This document shows positions 7,718-15,793 of a DNA stretch of 20,354 nucleotides, one piece after another. The notes under the pieces are model-generated. The model did not search any database. It was not told where the DNA came from and worked only from the letters and a program-made list of their open reading frames with translations. The stretch's first letter is position 1. Every line of letters begins with the position of its first letter. Source of the DNA: an uncultured Clostridia bacterium. Lineage in GTDB: Bacteria; Bacillota; Clostridia; Oscillospirales; Ruminococcaceae. Both the position numbers and the translations under genes were made by a program. Location of the stretch: the NCBI GenBank assembly GCA_947588775.1, contig CANPZQ010000023.1, positions 1-20,354 of the forward strand. Direction: 5' to 3'.

Positions 7718-8968
7718 CTACTTCCCCTCTTTAATCTCCGTAAGCGTTCTGCTCCTTGAATGGATAATCGGCTTCCAGTCGACGTTTACAAAGAGTGCCG
7801 CCGCCGAAATCGGTATGTATGTAAACATGAAAATCGGGAAGGTGAAAAGGTAAAGTATCTTTTTTGCGGCCGGCGCATGGATTTTTCTCCACTCGCTTAA
7901 AAGCGTCACCCCGCCGATTAAAATAAACGTCAGGTATACGTTGAGAAGCGACTGCATCAGCGAAAGCCCGACGTCCCGCCATACCGCCGCGCTTTGTATA
8001 TTCACAAGCACCGTCGCGGCGTTCGCGATTATGCTCGAAATCGAAAGCACCATCGCCGGAAGTATCGTCATCGTCATGTCGTAGCAGGACAAAAACCGCT
8101 TCGAGAATATTCCACGTATAAGCCCTGCGCCGTAGCCGCAGAACACCTGCAAATATCCCCTCGCCCACCTGAGCCTCTGGCGGGCCGACTGCTTAAAGTC
8201 GGTCGGCTGTTCGTCGTAGAGCACCGCCCGCTCGCAGTAGCCGATTTTTTCTCCCGATATAACGCTGTCCATCGTGAATTCGAGGTCCTCGGTGAGAAGA
8301 AAATATTTCCACCCGCCGATGCGTTCAAGAATTCTTTCGGAGAACATAAATCCCGTCCCCGAGACCGCCGCGCTCGTCCCCAAGAGGTATCGCGGGCGGT
8401 TGAGGTACTGCGATTCCCGCAGGAACCAGAGCGAATACCCCGCCGATATCCAGTTGTCGGCGTAGTTTTTGGAATTTCTGTACCCGGTGACGATGTCGTA
8501 CCCCTCGCTGAACGTCTTGTTCATCTCAAATACATAGTCCGGCTCAAGAATGTTGTCCGCGTCAAAGACAAAATACCCGTCAAACGCGCCCTCGCCGTAG
8601 TTCCTCGCAATCTCTTTAAGAAGATAATTCAGCGCGTACCCCTTTCCGACTTTTCGGGCGTCGAACCTTTCGTAGACGATTGCTCCCGCCGCCGAAGCCG
8701 CTTTGGCGGTTGAGTCGGTGCAGTTGTCGGCGCAGACGAATACCGTAAGAAGCTCGCGCGGGTAATTCTGATTTTTAAGGCTTGAAATGAGGTTTGAGAT
8801 AACCGCCTCCTCGTTTCTCGCGCATATCAGCACCGCGAATCTGTGAAGCTTCGCCTCGGTATGCCTTTTCCTTTTGACAAAGAACGGCGCAAGCAGGTAG
8901 ACGAACTGGTATGCGTAGCAGGCGAAAAAGACGATTGCAATCGCGTAGTTTATGAGGTTGATGAGCAT
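7718..8968 (-). CDS. membrane-bound family 2 glycosyltransferase
   Basis: The 416-residue protein is a processive-type GT2 enzyme of the cellulose synthase / poly-N-acetylglucosamine synthase fold. An N-terminal membrane helix (about 6-30) is followed by the catalytic domain. This shows CARNEE (49-54), a nucleotide-binding Asp in CADNCTDS, the metal-binding DAD (136-138), TED (226-228) and QRLRW (264-268), all intact. About three C-terminal helices (300-320, 335-358, 370-395) follow. It should transfer sugars from a nucleotide donor at the cytoplasmic face to make an exported polysaccharide or glycolipid; the actual sugar cannot be read from sequence. No polysaccharide operon partners lie beside it. 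The ATG has only a weak GGGA site. Upstream lie a TATAAT -10 and 11-bp-phased CTTAAT repeats, suggesting response-regulator control. Confidence 0.88.
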   Translation of the reverse strand: MLINLINYAIAIVFFACYAYQFVYLLAPFFVKRKRHTEAKLHRFAVLICARNEEAVISNLISSLKNQNYPRELLTVFVCADNCTDSTAKAASAAGAIVYERFDARKVGKGYALNYLLKEIARNYGEGAFDGYFVFDADNILEPDYVFEMNKTFSEGYDIVTGYRNSKNYADNWISAGYSLWFLRESQYLNRPRYLLGTSAAVSGTGFMFSERILERIGGWKYFLLTEDLEFTMDSVISGEKIGYCERAVLYDEQPTDFKQSARQRLRWARGYLQVFCGYGAGLIRGIFSKRFLSCYDMTMTILPAMVLSISSIIANAATVLVNIQSAAVWRDVGLSLMQSLLNVYLTFILIGGVTLLSEWRKIHAPAAKKILYLFTFPIFMFTYIPISAAALFVNVDWKPIIHSRSRTLTEIKEGK

Positions 8969-9000
8969 ATAATCACGTCCCGCATTTTTAGTATGCAGAC

Positions 9001-9006
9001 ATTATA
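9001..9006 (-). promoter_or_regulatory. -10 element of the glycosyltransferase gene
   Basis: On the minus strand a perfect TATAAT lies about 33 nt before the ATG. The hexamer 17 nt upstream (TTTTAT) is a poor -35, so the promoter probably needs an activator. Confidence 0.55.
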
Positions 9007-9017
9007 CGCCCCAAAAA

Positions 9018-9056
9018 ATTAAGATAAAAGCGGAATTTGATTAAGATTGTATTAAG
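9018..9056 (-). promoter_or_regulatory. 11-bp-phased CTTAAT direct repeats upstream of the glycosyltransferase gene
   Basis: On the minus strand three identical CTTAAT hexamers lie at 9051-9056, 9040-9045 and 9018-9023, that is at offsets 0, 11 and 33. This helical phasing is typical of OmpR/PhoB-family response-regulator sites. The most downstream copy overlaps the spacer just after the poor -35 of the promoter. Confidence 0.5.
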
Positions 9057-9061
9057 TTTTC

Positions 9062-9092
9062 AAAAAAGGAGCCGAACGCGCTGTCCGGCTCC
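9062..9092 (-). terminator. Rho-independent terminator of the beta-galactosidase gene
   Basis: Read on the minus strand, GGAGCCGGAC pairs with GTTCGGCTCC (one G:T pair) around a 5-nt loop, followed by six T. It lies 13 nt after the stop codon and abuts the phased repeats of the next gene's promoter. Confidence 0.88.
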
Positions 9093-9104
9093 CGATGTTT
9101 TGTT

Positions 9105-12100
9105 TTAAAGAATCCCCATTCTGATGTCCATATCGAGCTCGGGGAGGGTAAGGCGGTATTTTTCCGCAAGCGCGGGTCCGCAGGACGCCGAGCCGACGCC
9201 CGCCATCGCCGAGTCGACGCAGATTACGTTCGACGGGCATTTTTCAAGCTCGAAGTTATGCCGCTTCGCGCTCAACTCCTCCTCGGTGTACTCCATCGCC
9301 GAAAAGCTTAGGTCGCCCTCGCCCTCGAACCGAAGGCTTACGCCGCCGCCGTTTATTTTCAGGTATTTGCAGCCGAAGTGGGAGGAATTTTCCTGCGGCT
9401 TTATATAGTCCTCGAACATGTCGGAAATCTTCGCGGTGAATTTTCCGATGTATGAAGCGCGGTGCTTGTCGCGGTAGCTCTCAAAAGGCCCGTAGCCGTA
9501 ATATTCCGCCTCGTCGAACGTCTTTGGGACAAAGAGCCTTATCCCGAAGCGCGGCAGGCTTGTCACCTTCTCGTCGGTTTTAAGCCTCGCGCGGATTCTG
9601 AGGGTTCCGTCCGCCGAAACGGTATACTTAACGCTTCCCTTCGCGAACGGCCGCAAAATATTCCATCCGTAGGAAACCTCCGCCGTAACGGTAACGCCGT
9701 CGTCGTCGACGGTTATTTTGTCGGAATAGACCTTTACGTCGTAGGAATTTATATGGAGCCTGTACCAGTCGCCCCTCTGGGAGTCGTTATCGGTCGGCGC
9801 GCGGAAGAAATTGAGCTCGACCGGCCTGTCCAAAAGCTCCGTCCCGCCCTTAGCCGCAGATTTTATTCTCGCGTGCCTGCGGTCGTAGACGTACTTGACC
9901 CCGTTCGCGCGGATAACAAGCTCGAGCGGCGATTCCTCGAACATCACCGCCCCCTGCGACTTCGCGGGAAGGGTTTTTATATTTTCCTCGTAAATTTCGA
10001 GCTGGTCGAAAGCTACCTCGAACCCGGCGTTCGCCCACGGGGCGTTTTCCTTAAGCGTGAAGATAAAGCGTATATACCGCGAAACGTATCTGTCCCTCGA
10101 CATAGGTATGCTTATCTCCTGGACCCCTCCGGCGGGAAGGGACATTTCTACGTTCCCCTCCGAAACGGCCTCGCCCGATTCGGTAATCTCGTAGCGGCAG
10201 TTAAGAAGCTCCTCGGCGGCGGTGAACGCGAGCATATTCTTTAAAAGGTATCTGCCGTCGCCGAGGCTTTTTACCCTTACGGGGCGGTAGACCTGTTTAA
10301 GCTCCCGAAGGCCGGTGTGGGGAGTGCGGTCGGGGTAGTTGAGGCCGTCGCAGCAGAAGTTTCCGTCGTTGTGGCGTTCGCCCCAGTCGCCGCCGTAGCC
10401 GTACATTATTCTCCCGTCGGGGGTGTTTCCGAGCGGAAGGCTGTGGTCGCACCATTCCCAGACGAAGCCGCCCGCGACATGCTCGTTCGAGTAGATGGCC
10501 TCCCAGTAGTCCTCAAGGTCGCCGGGACCGTTTCCCATCGCGTGGCAGTATTCGCAGAGAACGAGCGGCCGCCCCATCGCTTCGCCGTCGCTTTGGGGCC
10601 AGTTTTTTACATAGTCGGGCGCGGGGTACATCTTTGAAACTATATCGAGCTCCGAAAAGTCCTTTTTATCGAGGCGGTGGGTGCTCTCGTAGTGGATAAT
10701 CCTCGTCGGGTCCTCCTGCTTCATTCTCAGAACCTCGCGGCGCATAACGTCGGAGTAGCCCGCCTCGTTCCCGAGCGACCACATAATCACGCAGGGGCGG
10801 TTGAAGTCGCGGGACATCAGAAGCTCATGGCGGTCGCGGATAGCGTCTTTGAACTGCGGGTCGCGGACGACGAGCGAAAGCCCGCCGTAGCCGCCCTCGC
10901 GGCTCCATCTGAAGTCCTGATAAACGTCGATTGAGCCGTGGCTCTCGAGGTCGGCCTCGTCGATTACATAAAGGCCGAGCTCGTCGCAGAGCTTATAGAA
11001 TTCCGGCGCGTTCGGATAGTGCGACGTGCGCACGCCGTTTACGTTGTGCCGCTTCATCGAGAACAAATCCTTTTTAAGCTGATCGATTGACGCCGCGTAT
11101 CCAGATTCGGGATAGCTGTCGTGGCGGTTCACGCCCCGAAGCTTTATTTTGACGCCGTTCACCGTCACCGCGCCGTCTTTAATCTTAATTTCGCGGATTC
11201 CCACCCGCTCGCCGATTTTTTCGCCGGCGGCTTCGATTATGAGCTTATAGAGAACCGGCTTTTCGGCGGACCAAAGCTCGGGGCTTTCGATTGTAAATAC
11301 GGCGGGACTGCCTTCCGCCGCCTCAGCCTCGCCGAGGAGCTCGCCAGACGGGGAGAGAAGCGAAATCTTTGCGTCAGAGCCCTTTACCGAAACGGTTACG
11401 GAAGCGGTATTCGCCTCCAAATCCGGAATCGCGCTCACGCGGTAGTCTGAAAGCCTCTTCTCGGGGCGGGAGAGCATATAAACGTCGCGGAAAATTCCAG
11501 AAAGGCGGATTTTGTCCTGGTCCTCGAGATAGGTTCCGTCGCACCATTTTAAAACGGCGGCGCAGATTTTATTTTCACCCTCTTTGAGAAGCGGGGTAAC
11601 GTCGAATTCCGACGTCGAATGCGAAACCTGAGAATATCCCGCAAAAACGCCGTTTATATAGAGATAAAGGCAGCTGTCCACGCCCTCGAACGTCAGAATC
11701 CTCCGGAGGCCGTCGGGCGAATAGACGTAGTCGCGGTAATATACCCCGACCGGAACGTCGTCGGGGACGAACGGCGGGTCGAAGGGAATCGGGTAGGCGA
11801 CGTTTGTGTACTGCGGGCGGTCGAAGCCGCAGAGCTGCCAGTTCGACGGCACCGGAACCGTTCCCTCGGGCGCGAGCGCGGGGAAGTTGTCCGCAAGGTC
11901 GATTACGCTGTCGCGGTAGGTGAACCCCCAGCCGCCGTTTAAAAGCTCAAAGCGCGGCGAGCTTTCGCGTGGCGAAAACGGGTCGCCGTCGGGGGAGAAC
12001 GGAATGAAATAGGCGTGCGGCGGCAGGGCGCCGACATGGAGCGTTTTCGGGTTTTCGTGGAAAACCATCCTGGAGCGCGCGGAGCCCTCCGCGGAAATCA

Positions 12101-12113
12101 GGGAAAGCTTCAT
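9105..12113 (-). CDS. lacZ: beta-galactosidase, glycoside hydrolase family 2 (LacZ type)
   Basis: The product is 1002 residues, full length for LacZ. It hydrolyses terminal beta-D-galactosides such as lactose in the cytoplasm; there is no signal peptide. The sugar-binding jelly-roll domain includes PSNWQLCGFDRPQYTN; then come immunoglobulin-like domains and the TIM barrel with the acid/base Glu450 in WSLGNEAGYS and nucleophile Glu521 in LCEYCHAMGNGPG. The C-terminal small-chain domain (about 740-1000) is present. The ATG at 12113 has AAGGAG 8 nt upstream. The gene is flanked by its own promoter and terminator and is therefore a single-gene unit. No galactoside transporter or lac repressor gene lies next to it, so substrate import must be encoded elsewhere. 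Confidence 0.96.
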   Translation of the reverse strand: MKLSLISAEGSARSRMVFHENPKTLHVGALPPHAYFIPFSPDGDPFSPRESSPRFELLNGGWGFTYRDSVIDLADNFPALAPEGTVPVPSNWQLCGFDRPQYTNVAYPIPFDPPFVPDDVPVGVYYRDYVYSPDGLRRILTFEGVDSCLYLYINGVFAGYSQVSHSTSEFDVTPLLKEGENKICAAVLKWCDGTYLEDQDKIRLSGIFRDVYMLSRPEKRLSDYRVSAIPDLEANTASVTVSVKGSDAKISLLSPSGELLGEAEAAEGSPAVFTIESPELWSAEKPVLYKLIIEAAGEKIGERVGIREIKIKDGAVTVNGVKIKLRGVNRHDSYPESGYAASIDQLKKDLFSMKRHNVNGVRTSHYPNAPEFYKLCDELGLYVIDEADLESHGSIDVYQDFRWSREGGYGGLSLVVRDPQFKDAIRDRHELLMSRDFNRPCVIMWSLGNEAGYSDVMRREVLRMKQEDPTRIIHYESTHRLDKKDFSELDIVSKMYPAPDYVKNWPQSDGEAMGRPLVLCEYCHAMGNGPGDLEDYWEAIYSNEHVAGGFVWEWCDHSLPLGNTPDGRIMYGYGGDWGERHNDGNFCCDGLNYPDRTPHTGLRELKQVYRPVRVKSLGDGRYLLKNMLAFTAAEELLNCRYEITESGEAVSEGNVEMSLPAGGVQEISIPMSRDRYVSRYIRFIFTLKENAPWANAGFEVAFDQLEIYEENIKTLPAKSQGAVMFEESPLELVIRANGVKYVYDRRHARIKSAAKGGTELLDRPVELNFFRAPTDNDSQRGDWYRLHINSYDVKVYSDKITVDDDGVTVTAEVSYGWNILRPFAKGSVKYTVSADGTLRIRARLKTDEKVTSLPRFGIRLFVPKTFDEAEYYGYGPFESYRDKHRASYIGKFTAKISDMFEDYIKPQENSSHFGCKYLKINGGGVSLRFEGEGDLSFSAMEYTEEELSAKRHNFELEKCPSNVICVDSAMAGVGSASCGPALAEKYRLTLPELDMDIRMGIL

Positions 12114-12139
12114 AAATTTTCTCCTTTCGGGTTTAAACT

Positions 12140-12155
12140 GCCCCGTATACAGGGC
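12140..12155. promoter_or_regulatory. operator-like 16-bp imperfect palindrome in the lacZ leader
   Basis: GCCCCGTATACAGGGC is palindromic apart from one position pair and is centred on GTATAC. It lies 27 nt before the lacZ start and within the predicted leader, a plausible repressor site, but no cognate regulator is visible. Confidence 0.35.
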
Positions 12156-12220
12156 GGAGAATCGCGTTGAATAATTACCGGCTGTATATGAACATCGCGC
12201 AAAAAATTATTATTAAGTAT

Positions 12221-12249
12221 AGAATAGCACATCGCGGGGAAAATTTCAA
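12221..12249 (-). promoter_or_regulatory. putative lacZ promoter
   Basis: On the minus strand -35 TTGAAA (12244-12249), 17-nt spacer, -10 TATTCT (12221-12226). It would give a leader of about 100 nt. It is divergent from the metG promoter, their -35 elements being 46 nt apart. Confidence 0.5.
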
Positions 12250-12295
12250 GGAAAAATTGCGACTTTGTATCTTCCGGCATGTCGGGGCGGTCGGC

Positions 12296-12323
12296 TTGAC
12301 AAATCCCGAAAAAAGTATATAAT
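12296..12323 (+). promoter_or_regulatory. metG promoter
   Basis: -35 TTGACA (12296-12301), 16-nt spacer, -10 TATAAT (12318-12323). The transcript would start near 12330 and has a leader of only about 40 nt, too short for a T-box. Confidence 0.85.
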
Positions 12324-12327
12324 ATCC

Positions 12328-12346
12328 TTACGGCGCAAAGCCGTAA
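12328..12346 (+). other. 7-bp hairpin at the 5' end of the metG mRNA
   Basis: TTACGGC and GCCGTAA pair perfectly around GCAAA. It begins at or next to the predicted transcription start and may shield the 5' end; it has no T-tract and is not a terminator. Confidence 0.6.
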
Positions 12347-12371
12347 ATAAACATCTGAAAGGAAGAACGTT

Positions 12372-14339
12372 ATGTCTGAACCCTACTTTATCACAACAGC
12401 TATCGCTTATGCCTCGAAGCTCCCGCACATCGGGAATATGTACGACCATGTCTGCGCGGATATGATTGCGAGGACGAGGCGAATGCAGGGATACGACGTC
12501 GTCTTTCTTACCGGAACCGACGAGCACGGCCTTAAAATCGAGGAGGAGGCCCAAAAAGCGGGCATCACCCCGAAGCAGCATGTCGATAAGATTTCGGCGG
12601 CGATTCGCTCCGAAATCGACGGCTTAAACGTAAGCTACGACCGCTTTATCCGCACCACCGACGAAATCCACGAAAAGGCCCTTCAGCGCACTTTTACCAA
12701 GCTCTACGAGCAGGGCGACATCTACCGCTCGGAGTACGAGGGCTGGTACTGCCTTCCCTGCGAAAGCTTCTTTACCGAGGTCCAGTTAAAGGACGGCCGC
12801 TGCCCCGACTGCGGAGCCGAGGTCAGAAAAACAAAGGAGGAAGCCTATTTCTTCCGTCTTTCAAAGTATCAGAAGCAGCTTGAGGACTTCTTCGCCGACC
12901 ACCCCGACTTCATTCAGCCCGAAAGCCGCCGCAACGAGATGATTAACAACTTCATAAAGCCCGGGCTCCAGGACTTTTGCATCACAAGAACGAGCTTTAA
13001 GTGGGGAGTTCCGGTCGAATTCGACCCGAAGCACATTATATATGTATGGATTGACGCGCTCAACAACTATATCACCGCGATGGGCTACGACCCCGAGCAC
13101 CCGTCGGAGGACTATCTTAAATACTGGGAAAACTGCGTCCACGTCATCGGCAAGGACATTTTAAGGTTCCATTCGATTTACTGGATTGCATGGCTGATGG
13201 CCCTCGGCGCGAAGCTCCCGAAGAAAATTTTCGCCCACCCGTGGCTTCTCTTCGGCGAGGATAAAATGTCGAAGTCGAAGGGAAACGTAATCTACGCCGG
13301 AGAGATGGTTAAACGCTTCGGCGCGGACGCGACCCGCTACTATATGCTCTCCGAGATGCCCTTCGCGGCGGACGGCTCCATAAGCTACGAAAACTTCATC
13401 GACCGCTACAACACCGACCTCGCGAACACAGTCGGAAACCTTGTGAACCGCACCGTGGCGATGGCGAACAAATACTTCGGCGGAACCGTCGACGGCCCGT
13501 CGGAAAAGAACGGAACCGACCTTGACCTTGAGGAAAAGTGCGTAGAGGCGGCAAGGAAATTCGCCGCCCACGTCGAGGCGTTCAGGCTTGCCGACGCGGT
13601 CGAGGACGTAATCTCGCTCGCACGCCGCGCGAATAAATATATCGACGAAACGACCCCGTGGGCTCTCGCGAAGGACGAGGCGCAGCTGCCGAGGCTTAAG
13701 ACCGTTATTTACGAGCTTATCGAGGCGATACGCTTTATCGCCGTGCTCGCTTCGCCGATAATTCCGGAGGCGGCGGAGAAGATTCTCTCCGAAATAAACT
13801 GCGATATTCGCGGCTTCGCGACGCTTTCGGCGTTCGGCGGATATGTCGCGGGAACGAAGGTCGGCGAGGCGGTGCCGCTGTTCGCGAGAATCGACCCGAA
13901 AATCCTCGACGAGCTTGTCGCAGAGATGGAGGCCGTAAAGGCCAAGGCCGCCGCAGAGTCAAAGGCCGCCCAAGAGAAATCCGAAGCCGAATCCGAAGCG
14001 CAGCCCGTCGCCCCCGAAATCGACATCGACGAGTTCTTTAAAGCGGATTTGCGCGCCGGGAAGGTCGTAGCCTGTGAAAAAATGGAAAAATCAAAGAAGC
14101 TTCTGAGAATCCGGCTCGACGACGGCCTCGGCGGAAGGCAGGTTCTCTCCGGCATCTCTAAATGGTACAAGCCGGAGGATTTAATCGGCAAAACTGTTCT
14201 TTTCGTCGCGAACCTTAAACCCGCGAAGCTTGCGGGAGAGTTAAGTGAGGGAATGATTTGCGCCGCCGACATGCCCGACGGCTCGGCGAAGGTAATCTTC
14301 CTCGACGACAGCGTCCCCGCAGGGGCAAAAATAAGGTAA
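12372..14339 (+). CDS. metG: methionyl-tRNA synthetase
   Basis: The 655-residue enzyme charges tRNA-Met with methionine using ATP, in the cytoplasm. Visible are the class I signature in variant form PHIGN (18-22), a Cys4 zinc knuckle (Cys127, Cys130, Cys144, Cys147), KMSKS (298-302), the anticodon-binding helical domain and, after an Ala/Glu/Lys-rich linker (about 515-545), a C-terminal EMAPII-like tRNA-binding domain (551-655) that begins IDIDEFFKADLRAG. This architecture is common in Firmicutes MetRS. The ATG is preceded by GAAAGGAAG. The stop overlaps the start of the next gene by one base (TAATG), so the two are translationally coupled. Confidence 0.97.
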   Translation: MSEPYFITTAIAYASKLPHIGNMYDHVCADMIARTRRMQGYDVVFLTGTDEHGLKIEEEAQKAGITPKQHVDKISAAIRSEIDGLNVSYDRFIRTTDEIHEKALQRTFTKLYEQGDIYRSEYEGWYCLPCESFFTEVQLKDGRCPDCGAEVRKTKEEAYFFRLSKYQKQLEDFFADHPDFIQPESRRNEMINNFIKPGLQDFCITRTSFKWGVPVEFDPKHIIYVWIDALNNYITAMGYDPEHPSEDYLKYWENCVHVIGKDILRFHSIYWIAWLMALGAKLPKKIFAHPWLLFGEDKMSKSKGNVIYAGEMVKRFGADATRYYMLSEMPFAADGSISYENFIDRYNTDLANTVGNLVNRTVAMANKYFGGTVDGPSEKNGTDLDLEEKCVEAARKFAAHVEAFRLADAVEDVISLARRANKYIDETTPWALAKDEAQLPRLKTVIYELIEAIRFIAVLASPIIPEAAEKILSEINCDIRGFATLSAFGGYVAGTKVGEAVPLFARIDPKILDELVAEMEAVKAKAAAESKAAQEKSEAESEAQPVAPEIDIDEFFKADLRAGKVVACEKMEKSKKLLRIRLDDGLGGRQVLSGISKWYKPEDLIGKTVLFVANLKPAKLAGELSEGMICAADMPDGSAKVIFLDDSVPAGAKIR

Positions 14340-14887
14340 TGAAGCTCGTTATAATAATCGGCGGAGGCGCGTCCGGAAAGATGACGGTCGGCCAGGAGCT
14401 CTGCAAAATCACCGGGCTGCGCCTCTTCCATAACCATATGACGATCGACCTTGTGACGAAGGTTTTCGGGTATTACGATTCCGAAACGATTTCGGAGCTT
14501 CGGCGGACGGTTTTTGAAAATTTCGCGAAAAGCGATAATTACGGGCTCGTTTTTACCTATATCTGGGATTTTTCGTCGCCGCGCGACGGAGAATATATCC
14601 GCGGGGTGAGCAAAATTTTTGAGGACGCCGGCGCGGAAATCTATCTTATAGAGCTTGTCGCCGATTTCGAGGAGCGGCTTCGGCGCAACCGCACCGAAAA
14701 CCGCCTCGCCAATAAGCCCGGCAAGCGGGACGTCGACTTTTCCGAGGCACTTATTTATGACGAAAAAAGCTGCCGCGTCGAAAGCCTCCCCGGCGAAACG
14801 GGATTTGAAAATTATATGAGGATAGACAACACCGAACTCCCCGCTTCCGAGGCCGCAAGGCTTATAAAAGAGCGTTTCGGGCTGTGA
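14339..14887 (+). CDS. small P-loop NTPase, shikimate/nucleotide-kinase-like
   Basis: The product is 182 residues. It begins MKLVIIIGGGASGKMT, a Walker A loop (Gly8-xxxx-Gly13-Lys14) placed directly at the N-terminus as in small-molecule kinases, followed by LFHNHMTIDLV and an Arg-rich lid-like segment (ERLRRNRTENR). It most resembles the uncharacterised AAA/shikimate-kinase-like proteins found in Bacillota; the substrate is unknown. The ATG at 14339-14341 overlaps the metG stop (TAATG). An open frame extends 27 codons further upstream, but that stretch is Arg-rich and lies inside metG, so the overlapping ATG is chosen. Co-transcribed with metG; no functional link is evident. Confidence 0.8.
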   Translation: MKLVIIIGGGASGKMTVGQELCKITGLRLFHNHMTIDLVTKVFGYYDSETISELRRTVFENFAKSDNYGLVFTYIWDFSSPRDGEYIRGVSKIFEDAGAEIYLIELVADFEERLRRNRTENRLANKPGKRDVDFSEALIYDEKSCRVESLPGETGFENYMRIDNTELPASEAARLIKERFGL

Positions 14888-14892
14888 TTTTG

Positions 14893-14907
14893 TATACGTT
14901 TCGTATA
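14893..14907. repeat. 15-bp AT-rich palindrome after the kinase-like gene
   Basis: TATACG-TTT-CGTATA lies just after the stop codon. It is too weak for a clear terminator and may be incidental. Confidence 0.3.
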
Positions 14908-14968
14908 ATATCGGCTTATTTTGACAGCAAGTATACCGTTATGCTCCGGGAAGATTTTCCGCGGGGGC

Positions 14969-14997
14969 TTGACATTCCGGCGATTTGGCGTTATTAT
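14969..14997 (+). promoter_or_regulatory. promoter of tRNA-Arg
   Basis: -35 TTGACA (14969-14974), 17-nt spacer, -10 TATTAT (14992-14997). It ends 25 nt before the tRNA. Confidence 0.8.
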
Positions 14998-15022
14998 TTA
15001 TATGCCGTCGGAAATCTTTTAT

Positions 15023-15097
15023 CTGTCCGTAGCTCAGTGGATAGAGCATTGCGCTCCGACCGCATGCGCGCAGGTTCGATTCCTGTCGGACAGACCA
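15023..15097 (+). tRNA. tRNA-Arg (anticodon CCG)
   Basis: The acceptor stem CTGTCCG / CGGACAG is perfect; the D arm is GCTC...GAGC; the anticodon loop CTCCGAC carries CCG at 34-36, reading CGG; the T loop is TTCGATT with stem GCAGG / CCTGT. The discriminator A and CCA end (15095-15097) are encoded. The anticodon stem has a T-T mismatch at its base and the variable loop is only 4 nt. Confidence 0.93.
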
Positions 15098-15109
15098 AAC
15101 CGGATAATT

Positions 15110-15143
15110 CCCTCCTGCTTTCGGGCGGGAGGGGATTTGTTTT
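15110..15143 (+). terminator. terminator after tRNA-Arg
   Basis: CCCTCCTGC pairs with GCGGGAGGG (one T:G pair) around a 6-nt loop, followed by a T-rich tract (TTTGTTTT). Confidence 0.8.
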
Positions 15144-15151
15144 CGGATATA

Positions 15152-15181
15152 TCGGGAAAACGGCTTCAAATTTTTTCCCGA
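15152..15181. terminator. second terminator-like hairpin upstream of the rpmG promoter
   Basis: TCGGGAAAA pairs perfectly with TTTTCCCGA around a 12-nt loop and includes a run of six T. It may insulate the rpmG operon from tRNA-Arg read-through. Confidence 0.5.
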
Positions 15182-15187
15182 ACCCCC

Positions 15188-15216
15188 TTGACAACGCCCG
15201 CAAGGCGTGGTAAAAT
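15188..15216 (+). promoter_or_regulatory. promoter of the rpmG-secE-nusG-rplKA operon, palindromic spacer
   Basis: -35 TTGACA (15188-15193), 17-nt spacer, -10 TAAAAT (15211-15216). The spacer contains the perfect inverted repeat ACGCC-N5-GGCGT and closely resembles the tRNA-Leu promoter at 20102-20130. A leader of about 130 nt follows. Confidence 0.85.
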
Positions 15217-15306
15217 GGCTTTACCTCTTTTGCGGGGTGCTTTTTTTGGTATGCCCGCAGCGGGACGCGGCTTTTTTCGCCCCGCGACGGAGGGAGGCAA
15301 TTTTCG

Positions 15307-15327
15307 CGCTTATTTACCCGATAAGCG
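15307..15327 (+). other. 7-bp hairpin in the rpmG leader
   Basis: CGCTTAT and ATAAGCG pair perfectly around a 7-nt loop and end 11 nt before the AGGAGGTG ribosome-binding site of rpmG. It could affect translation initiation; no known leader family is recognised. Confidence 0.45.
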
Positions 15328-15352
15328 TAATATTCATCAGGAGGTGCCGAAA

Positions 15353-15502
15353 ATGAGGGTAAAAATCACATTGGCCTGCACCGAGTGCAAGCAGAGAAAC
15401 TACTGTTCCAAAAAGAACAAGAAAAACGACCCCGACAGGCTTGAAATGAACAAGTATTGCAAGTTCTGCCGCAAACACACTCTCCACAGAGAAACCAAGT
15501 AA
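15353..15502 (+). CDS. rpmG: 50S ribosomal protein L33
   Basis: This 49-residue protein of the large ribosomal subunit starts MRVKITLACTECKQRNY and has the CxxC...CxxC zinc-ribbon set (Cys9, Cys12 and the YCKFC pair), so it is the zinc-binding C+ form. The start ATG is fixed by AGGAGGTG (15339-15346) with 6-nt spacing; an open frame runs far upstream but overlaps the tRNA and promoter. It is the first gene of the operon; secE begins 16 nt after its stop, as in many Firmicutes. Confidence 0.96.
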   Translation: MRVKITLACTECKQRNYCSKKNKKNDPDRLEMNKYCKFCRKHTLHRETK

Positions 15503-15518
15503 GAGAGGAGAGCACAAA

Positions 15519-15740
15519 ATGGCAAAGGAAAAGAAGAACATTTTTGCACGCGTTTTCGCCGCGATAGCCAAGTTCTTCCGCGATCTGATTGCGGAAATCA
15601 AGAAAGTGGTGTGGCCGGGCAAAAAGCAGGTTCTTAACAACACCGCCGTCGTTCTGGCGGTATGCGTCATCTGCGGAGCCGTCCTCTTCGGAGTGGATTC
15701 GGTGTTCGCATTCCTGATAAGGCTTCTTGTCAGGGCGTAA
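15519..15740 (+). CDS. secE: preprotein translocase subunit SecE
   Basis: The 73-residue single-span form of SecE stabilises the SecY channel. An amphipathic cytoplasmic segment containing FFRDLIAEIKKVVWPGKK (the conserved EIKKVxWP motif) precedes one transmembrane helix (about 43-68). Length and layout are typical of Gram-positive SecE. GAGGAGAG precedes the ATG. It lies between rpmG and nusG, its standard context. Confidence 0.96.
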   Translation: MAKEKKNIFARVFAAIAKFFRDLIAEIKKVVWPGKKQVLNNTAVVLAVCVICGAVLFGVDSVFAFLIRLLVRA

Positions 15741-15793
15741 GGACGCGCTCAACGCTCCACCTTTAAACATTTTAACGCGAAAGGAAACCTAAG

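Noticed and set aside
7994..8713. Plus-strand open frame of 239 codons opposite the glycosyltransferase gene
   Set aside because: It is antisense to a protein with all catalytic motifs intact, and its translation is Arg/Val-rich without any known motif.
9462..10244. Plus-strand open frame of 260 codons opposite lacZ
   Set aside because: It is a shadow of lacZ codon bias with no start signals; lacZ is full length across it.
12302..12371. T-box or other riboswitch before metG
   Set aside because: The leader from the predicted start is only about 40 nt and lacks the conserved T-box sequence.
14258..14338. Upstream start for the kinase-like gene
   Set aside because: The added 27 residues are Arg-rich, lie within metG and would push the Walker A loop away from its normal N-terminal position.
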